From: Ophioderma brevispina
Lineage: Eukaryota; Echinodermata; Ophiuroidea; Amphilepidida; Ophiodermatidae
NCBI GenBank assembly: GCA_023653785.1
Contig: JAMKCH010072584.1
Location: forward strand, 1 to 64,000
DNA length: 64,000 nt
Reading direction: 5' to 3'
Each line of letters opens with the position of its first letter. Position 1 is the first letter of the stretch. The notes beneath the pieces are model-generated. The model was not told the origin of the DNA. It did not search any database and saw only the letters and a program-made list of their open reading frames with translations. Both the position numbers and the translations under genes were made by a program. Positions 58,509 to 64,000 of this stretch are shown piece after piece.

Positions 58509-59215
58509 TTGTCGTGCGGTCGCAGTGTCGCACGACAAGTAATTTGTGCAAACAGCGCAAGCGTAGTTAACACCTGACCATAAAACTTGCCATGTCGCCG
58601 CGACAGGCGGCGACCATGCTGCGACAAGCTTGGACAAGCCGATAAATCGATTAGTTGTCGTGCTGCTCCCTGCGACAGACAGCGAAGAGGTGACTTGAAC
58701 TCAACTTTTCTGCGACACCACCCGATTGCCGTAAAAAACTGACAATGAAAATGCACGAAAAATATTTTACATATTTGTAACTCCTCCGCAGCGCTGGGGC
58801 CATCGATAAATGATTCATTTGGGGATTTGGGTGAGACTAATCCAACGGTTAAACAAAGGCGAGATTTTTCGAAGAAAAATGGCGCAAGAATAATGATCTA
58901 AAAAGGCGTTTTCCAAAAGATAATCGCCAGACAAAACGATTGGATATCCAATTCCTCAGGGAAGGTCACTGAATCATTTGTGCAGAACGGAAGTGATAGA
59001 GAGCTAGTGAAATCTGATGGATCCATTAAAGGCATGACAGTGGGTTGGGCCAGATGTTGAGCCGTATGCCGCAAAAACCACGAAAAACTAGTATGAAATA
59101 CGCGCGACACTGTCGCCGCGACACGCGAAAGCACTTTTTGTCGCGGCGGCAAAAAACAGCAAGTTAGCGCGAACAACACGACATGTGTTGTTGCGACACT
59201 GCGACGGCACGACAA
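58509..59215. mobile_element. TIR element rich in GTCGC / CGACA words
   Basis: The left TTGTCGTGCGGTCGCAGTG and the reversed right end TTGTCGTGCCGTCGCAGTG, both continuing TCGCA, form terminal inverted repeats of about 24 bp. The left end also forms its own hairpin (CTTGTCGTGC at 58508-58517 with GCACGACAAG at 58530-58539). TGTCGCCGCGACA and similar words recur inside. Target duplications are not evident. It is GC-richer than its surroundings and lies in the intron between exons 6 and 7. The minus-strand frames of 95 and 111 codons inside look incidental. Confidence 0.65.
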
Positions 59216-60294
59216 AAAGTATGAAGCCAGCATTTATCGCTATTTTCATTTAATAGTTTACTATGAATATAAGCATAATAAGTTAAAATTTGTACCTTGT
59301 GGGAGGAATCGATCAACGACATAAATCGATAAACATTCCATTGTTATTTATGTGTTATTCATAGGTATGCTATATGTAGGTTCTATATTGAGTGGTGTGT
59401 TTGTGTTAAGGGCCAAGAAAAAAAGTTTGTTCATAAGACCGCGCGCATTAGGTTAACATTGCCTTTTGACCGCATAATTTTTTTTATTTTTTGCTTTTTT
59501 TAAGTTTTTTACTTTTTTTGGTAAAAAATTCAGAAAAATGAAAATTGGCCGCGAAGCGGCCTGAAAATGAAAAAAAACAGTGGCCAAAAAAGCATTAAAA
59601 AAACAAGAAAGATAAAATGCATTCGCATTGAGATTTTTCAATTTCTTCTGAGGCAAACTTGTGTTTTTTTGCCTTATGCAAATACTGCTTCTTCAGCTGC
59701 AGCAATTTACATATATGAAATGGAAATTAGGATATTGATAAATCGACACATGGTTAGGGATAGAACATGTTGTTAAGCAATGTAAGCTAAGAGTTCGAGT
59801 CAGTGTTGCAGTACAAGCAATGGTAACACTTTGCTGTCGAGTCAGAAACAGATTTTCGTGAAACTTGATGGGATGCTTGAAGGACGTTGATGGCATGCGG
59901 TGCAATATCAGGAGTAGAGGTCAAATGTAATCTGCAGGAGTATGAGGTCAAATGTAATCTGCAGGAGTATGAGGTCAAAGGTAAATTGCAGGTCATTGGG
60001 GTCATCAAGAAAACAACCAAACATTTTACAGATACAGATGGACAAGGCTGGTAAATGTACTCTTTATCAGGAAAAAATTCGTGTGTAGTATATTTTCTCT
60101 GACAACAAATACTGAAGTTTTTCACTGATGAGACGCCTACTTTGATGCAGTGAAATATGGAGTGTTCCATTTAGTTTGCTACCACCTCATTGAATGGAAT
60201 TTCCATATTTCACCTAACGAAATATCTTAACATTGCACTCTAAATCATTTAATTATTGTGTCCAAATATGTGTTCTTGCGTGCTTGTGTACGAG

Positions 60295-60425
60295 CGGATT
60301 TCTGTTGCTCTTCCGTATGTCATGCAGTGTGATATTTGTAGTGGTTAATGGACAATTTAGACAGACTTTTTACGAAAACGTAGATATTTACACTGGAGCT
60401 ACCAGGAAACTCTTTAACAGTTTAG
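60295..60425 (+). CDS. SLC17-like exon 7: segment ending RKLFNSLG
   Basis: The piece gives, with one missing base, GFL then VALPYVM, and after a further shift VIFVVVNGQF, later GATRKLFNSL before the excellent donor G|GTAAGTG. The order GFL-ALPY-VM, then G-ADFLR-like sequence, then RKLFN is that of the family between the eighth membrane segment and the next cytosolic loop. The acceptor GTACGAG is weak. Phase 1 at the end (split glycine) fits exon 8 exactly. Confidence 0.72.
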
Positions 60426-60903
60426 GTAAGTGCCGGGGAGGGGTGGTCCAGCCCAAATTACCACGTGTGCTACAATAGGGGTTGGTTTTCAGTTTTCTGA
60501 TATACAAAAGAATGCCAGTTTGGTCTAATAGGTCCAACATTGTATTTGGTGATTTTAGCTTGTACTTTGGTGATATATCGTTGTATTTCCTGGTGAGAGT
60601 TTTAAATATGAAGAAACATGCTCAAAGTTGCCATTTTCCATAGGAAATTGTGTATAACTGAGTTAGTGGTGTGTACCTAGCAACAAACTACACTGATATT
60701 CATGATATTTAGTGAGGGAAGGTCCCGTTTAAAACCTTTCAGCTTAGAAATTGTTAATTTGCAAAGTAGATGATGTTATCGGCAGAGGTACTTTAAGATT
60801 TATGTAATATGTTTTTAAACTGTAGACCATGTCAAGCTCCTTTGATCATTCTTAACATGCTAGGCGCTATATAAATATCTTTTATTATTATTATTATTCT
60901 CAG

Positions 60904-61143
60904 GAGCCATCATTCCAGGATGAGTGCTTGTTTCTAGTAGGCTATATTGGTCAACAGAGTCTTGGCGATGGTCTTTCTTTGCGTAGGGGCGTCTCAGATA
61001 GGCTTCTTAAATCTGGGTTTCAGATAAATGAATTGACCATAGCACCAAAGTATGCTGGTGTACTGTTTGGAAATTACAAAATATGTCTGCAGCAGCTGGG
61101 GCCCTGGCGCCATTGGCAGTCGTTGAGACTGACTGAAAACAAT
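60904..61143 (+). CDS. SLC17-like exon 8: APKYAGVLFG segment
   Basis: Acceptor TTATTATTCTCAG. The split glycine is completed, giving GAIIPG, then TGA at 60921-60923 where a tryptophan may have stood, then VGYIG in another frame, and the strongest match of the locus: GFQINELTIAPKYAGVLFGN, which is the family's conserved tenth segment with the INHLDIAP-YAG pattern. A later frame gives ATAAGALAPLAVV-like sequence (AAGALAPLAVVETD). The exon probably ends TENN before GTAGTA. At least two shifts are needed. Confidence 0.82.
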
Positions 61144-61673
61144 GTAGTACTTATTATAAATTCCTTCCTTATTAATGTTATTGTACAATGTTATTGTGCG
61201 AGCTGGGGAGTGCTGTCGCATCCGTCCCATATTTCCATAGCAGAGGCAAAATGTCCACTTGCTGCTGATTCCTTGATAAAAACGGGCCAAAAACTTAGAA
61301 GAAATTTACAAGAAAGTCCCATTCTTTTTGGTGAATTGAATTCTTTTTTCAAAATCCCCCCAAGGACCTTTTTTCTGGGATTTAGGGTCACTTTTACCAA
61401 AAAAAGTCACTTTTCGAAGTCCCACACTCTCATTAAAATCGTGCTTTCGCTCTCGTTCCTTCAGATTGTCTCTTACTAACTCCGTAATATCATGCTATTT
61501 GATTCGCAGTTTCAATCGTTTTCTTTCGAGCACTTAAAGTTGCCTATAATATTTTGAAACATCACATATTTTCCCAAAATGTTATGCCAGGTGTCAAACT
61601 GGACACCAATTGTATTTTTTTTAAAAATGATTGTAGTTTTGCTAATAATAATTGATTTCATCAGGAAACTGTT

Positions 61674-62027
61674 TTAAAAAAAAGTTGCAACGATAGAATT
61701 CACATATCAGGTGTTCCCTAAAAAATGAAAAGTAATGATTTTGCCCTGATGTAAAGCTTTCCATTAAAAAGACCCTCCCCATCTGAAGCATTAAGCTGAA
61801 AATGTTTCTTTGGTACAAAAATTTTGAATTTTTCAATATCGTATAGGAGCAAATACAAAATTCATCCTCTTTTTGCATTGATATTAACAAATCAAAATCA
61901 CATTTTTCTCTCCTCTTTTAGACATTTCACAAAGCCATACAAGGGAGAGCCCTATGAAGTTAATATATCTGAAATACTATTTGACCATATTTTTGGTGGC
62001 CTCAAAAATCTCTCGGTTGCACCTTTA
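61674..62027 (-). mobile_element. TTAA-flanked MITE family A, copy 3 (inverted)
   Basis: Left end TTAAAAAAAAGTTGCAACGA and, reversed, right end TATAAAGGTGCAACCGAGAG. The interior matches 22405-22689 in reverse: ATCAGGTGTTCCCTAA, GATTTTGCCCTGATGTAAAG and GAGCAAATACAAAATTC. It lies in the intron between exons 8 and 9. Confidence 0.72.
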
Positions 62028-62454
62028 TATTTAGATAAAATACAAATGAACGAACAAACCTCAATGTTCGGTTTAGGAATATGCAATGCTCTGCGCCTTT
62101 GTTCCCTATTGACTTTTCAATATTGAAATTGGGGGATGATTTTCTTTAGATAATTATTGATTTTGTTTAAAATTTTGAGTTAAACGGAAAACATACAGAC
62201 AGATTGAAAAATTCTCCCAAATATGGGAATATATTGAATATTTATCCCCCGCCAATTCGTCGATTCTCATCCCAAAATATTCTCACAATAATTTTCTAAA
62301 CATGAGTGTGGGATTTGGTGCTTAAAATATTATAGAGAGACTCTAGTCCAATTATTTTACTTACAAAATGAGTCTGTTGTTTGTATTTTGTGGGTCGGTC
62401 GGCATAATTTGTTTTAATATATAGCTTATTTTTTGTGTTTTAGGGTCGCTCCTG

Positions 62455-62828
62455 TTAAAGGTGTAACTAGATTTCACATAACAGGTGTCCCTAAAATGTG
62501 AAATTCTGATTGTTTTTTGCACTAATGGAAGGCTTTCTACTGATGAAAAATATCCTCATGTGAAAGGATTAGCCAAGCCTGAGAATTATTTTTTTTGGTT
62601 ACACAATTTTGACGTTTCTAATTTACAATGGGAGTAAATACTTTTATTATTTCAACTTATGTTTTTATAACTGAAATTAAGCAAATCACATCGCCTTTGT
62701 TTTACTTTCAAGGCATTTCGGTAGCCAAATCCAGGTCATAATCGAACGTTGGGGTCTATTAATCTGATATCGCTACGGTAATCAATACCTATTACGGATC
62801 CCCAAAATCTCTTGTTTGCACACCTTTA
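62455..62828 (-). mobile_element. TTAA-flanked MITE family A, copy 4 (inverted)
   Basis: Left end TTAAAGGTGTAACTAGATTT and, reversed, right end TAAAGGTGTGCAAACAAGAG. The interior matches the family (AACAGGTGTCCCTAAAATG, GAAGGCTTTCTACTGATG). Two copies of one family in one short intron suggest local hopping or duplication; they are not in tandem register. Confidence 0.72.
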
Positions 62829-62889
62829 TGCAAACAACTTTGTTTTGCCTAATACCAAATACTCTTTTTTCGTATTATTTTTCCCAATG

Positions 62890-63065
62890 GGGTTAACGGG
62901 GCGGATAGCCAGGCAGATGTGTACTGGATATGCTTTTTTCTTCTACATGGTATCCTTCGTCACTTTTGGGTATTGAATGGTTCAGGAGAAGAACGACCTT
63001 GGCAAAAGACGGGGCCGTACTCACATGTTGAAGGAGATGAATGCCCACCAGACCCCGAATTTTAA
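62890..63065 (+). CDS. SLC17-like last exon: final membrane segment and C-terminal tail
   Basis: In shifting frames the piece gives IAR-ADVYW, a hydrophobic run, then an uninterrupted GSGEERPWQKTGPYSHVE and a short acidic, proline-rich tail ending with TAA at 63063-63065. SGE-QPWA is the standard end of the last membrane segment in SLC17 proteins, and a 15-20 residue tail is normal. The acceptor is not visible, so the start is approximate. At least one extra base is needed near IAR. Confidence 0.72.
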
Positions 63066-63362
63066 ATTGACAGCTATCGTTGATCTGGGTCAAAACAGGT
63101 CATGCATAAATCTCACAGACACCGAAGAATGGTTGCTAAGTAGTAAATGGTTATACATAGACTTTTGTGCTCAAGCAAATGAGTCGGAAGTCGCAAATAT
63201 TGACTTGAGATATAGCCAAACAAAGGAGAAAATGCTTTTTGTTTCCTATTGTTATGGCCACCATACAACTGATTATCTCTTTGGGATGAATTGGCAATTT
63301 CAATGGGAGTTTCAACAAAATGTAGCTTGAAAATGGTGCATACTGTTACATGAAAAAAAGTT

Positions 63363-63368
63363 AATAAA
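63363..63368 (+). terminator. Candidate polyadenylation signal
   Basis: AATAAA about 300 bases after the SLC17 stop codon, the first canonical hexamer downstream. Another AATAAA occurs near 63614. Either could end the transcript. Nothing else is recognisable from 63066 to 64000. Confidence 0.4.
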
Positions 63369-64000
63369 AATCCGTTTGACCGCCGACTTCGACTTAATTT
63401 TTGCTGAGCACATCACTACGGGTTAAAGAGACAATATGTTGTTATTTAATGTGTAAAGCCCAAATAATAATCCGTGTTTGGATTAAAAATAAGTAAGAGT
63501 AAACAAATATCCATGCTGTGATGGAAGGAATCAGGGTATATAAAAGTCCAGTAAGGGCAATAGAACTTTTTAGGCCTATGATATATTGTTCGTAATGCAT
63601 TGTTTTTTTATGATAATAAAAGTCATTTTAAAAGTGGTTGGATTTTAATTCAAATCGCCGAAGTGCATAATTGCATTATATACTTTAACCAAAACACACT
63701 TCAAAATAAATTTTCCATTCACCTTCCCACACATCAGCTTTAAGCATACTACAAAGAGATAACACACAGTACAAAAATATATCTCCTTTTGAGTGTAATA
63801 AAAGTCTATTAAAGTGGTGTATTTTATATTGAAATATCATGTGTTTGATCAAAAGTCGAATGTATACGACAAAGAATGTATTTTATATTGTTTTATAATT
63901 TTATTACAGGGACTAAGGGGAGAATATATTACATGTTCACGTACTTACCGATAGGATTGAAGTCCACATAAGGTACGATGTACAGGGTGTCAAATGCTCC

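Larger units (their letters stand above)
36158..63065 (+). pseudogene. SLC17 family (sialin-like) transporter locus, broken, nine exon pieces
   Basis: Nine exon pieces on one strand read in order through the SLC17 fold: N-terminal tail, first membrane segment [83 protein letters not shown] and SGEERPW, ending in a natural stop. SLC17 proteins carry organic anions such as sialic acid, glutamate, aspartate or ATP, or phosphate, across lysosomal, vesicular or plasma membranes, usually coupled to protons, membrane potential or sodium. Introns are retained, so it is not a processed copy. Frameshifts or in-frame stops affect eight of nine pieces. It is either a duplicated pseudogene or a working gene spoiled by consensus errors. 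The substrate cannot be assigned. Confidence 0.8.

Overview
This is a non-prokaryotic, AT-rich, intron-containing animal genome window dominated by transposons and satellite DNA. Repeated TAGGCCTA-type words, tRNA-derived SINEs with a (G)CGC(A/T)ATATAAAT-type tail and CR1/L2-like LINE remnants fit an invertebrate deuterostome such as an echinoderm or hemichordate. That placement is inference, not proof. Many coding pieces and repeat copies differ by single-base indels, so part of the damage could be consensus error from an unpolished long-read assembly.

The only gene I recognise is on the + strand, from about 36.2 to 63.1 kb. It is an SLC17 (sialin/vesicular anion transporter-like) member in nine visible exon pieces, from a candidate start codon at 36158 to a stop at 63063-63065. 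Splice phases agree across most introns, but nearly every exon has a frameshift or in-frame stop, so I annotate it as an unprocessed pseudogene or an error-laden gene. Its introns hold a LINE, SINE/tRNA-like heads, several MITEs, a 61-bp minisatellite and a 3.9-kb foldback element.

Layout: 0-7 kb holds nested TTAA-flanked and hAT-like MITEs and a 1.47-kb tandem duplication carrying an E-box and a YY1-like site. 7-13 kb is mostly unrecognised DNA, with one copy of a TA-flanked repeat. 13.3-18.5 kb is a large foldback element whose inverted arms are tandem subrepeats. 18.5-31.0 kb is a segmentally duplicated block: about 1 kb of flank plus arrays of a ~61-bp satellite, with MITE insertions that order the duplication, three higher-order copies and a terminal array inversion. 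32-33 kb is a second, smaller foldback element. 33-36 kb holds a LINE 3' end and unrecognised DNA. 36-64 kb is the SLC17 locus and its insertions.

No complete protein-coding transposase, rRNA, functional tRNA or CRISPR array was found. The most interesting unexplained structures are (i) three foldback-type elements whose subrepeats all carry an AAAATGGCCGCC/AAGATGGC (YY1-like) core, (ii) at least four MITE families sharing a TTAAAG start and TTAA target site, and (iii) the satellite block with its inversion and poly-A replacements.
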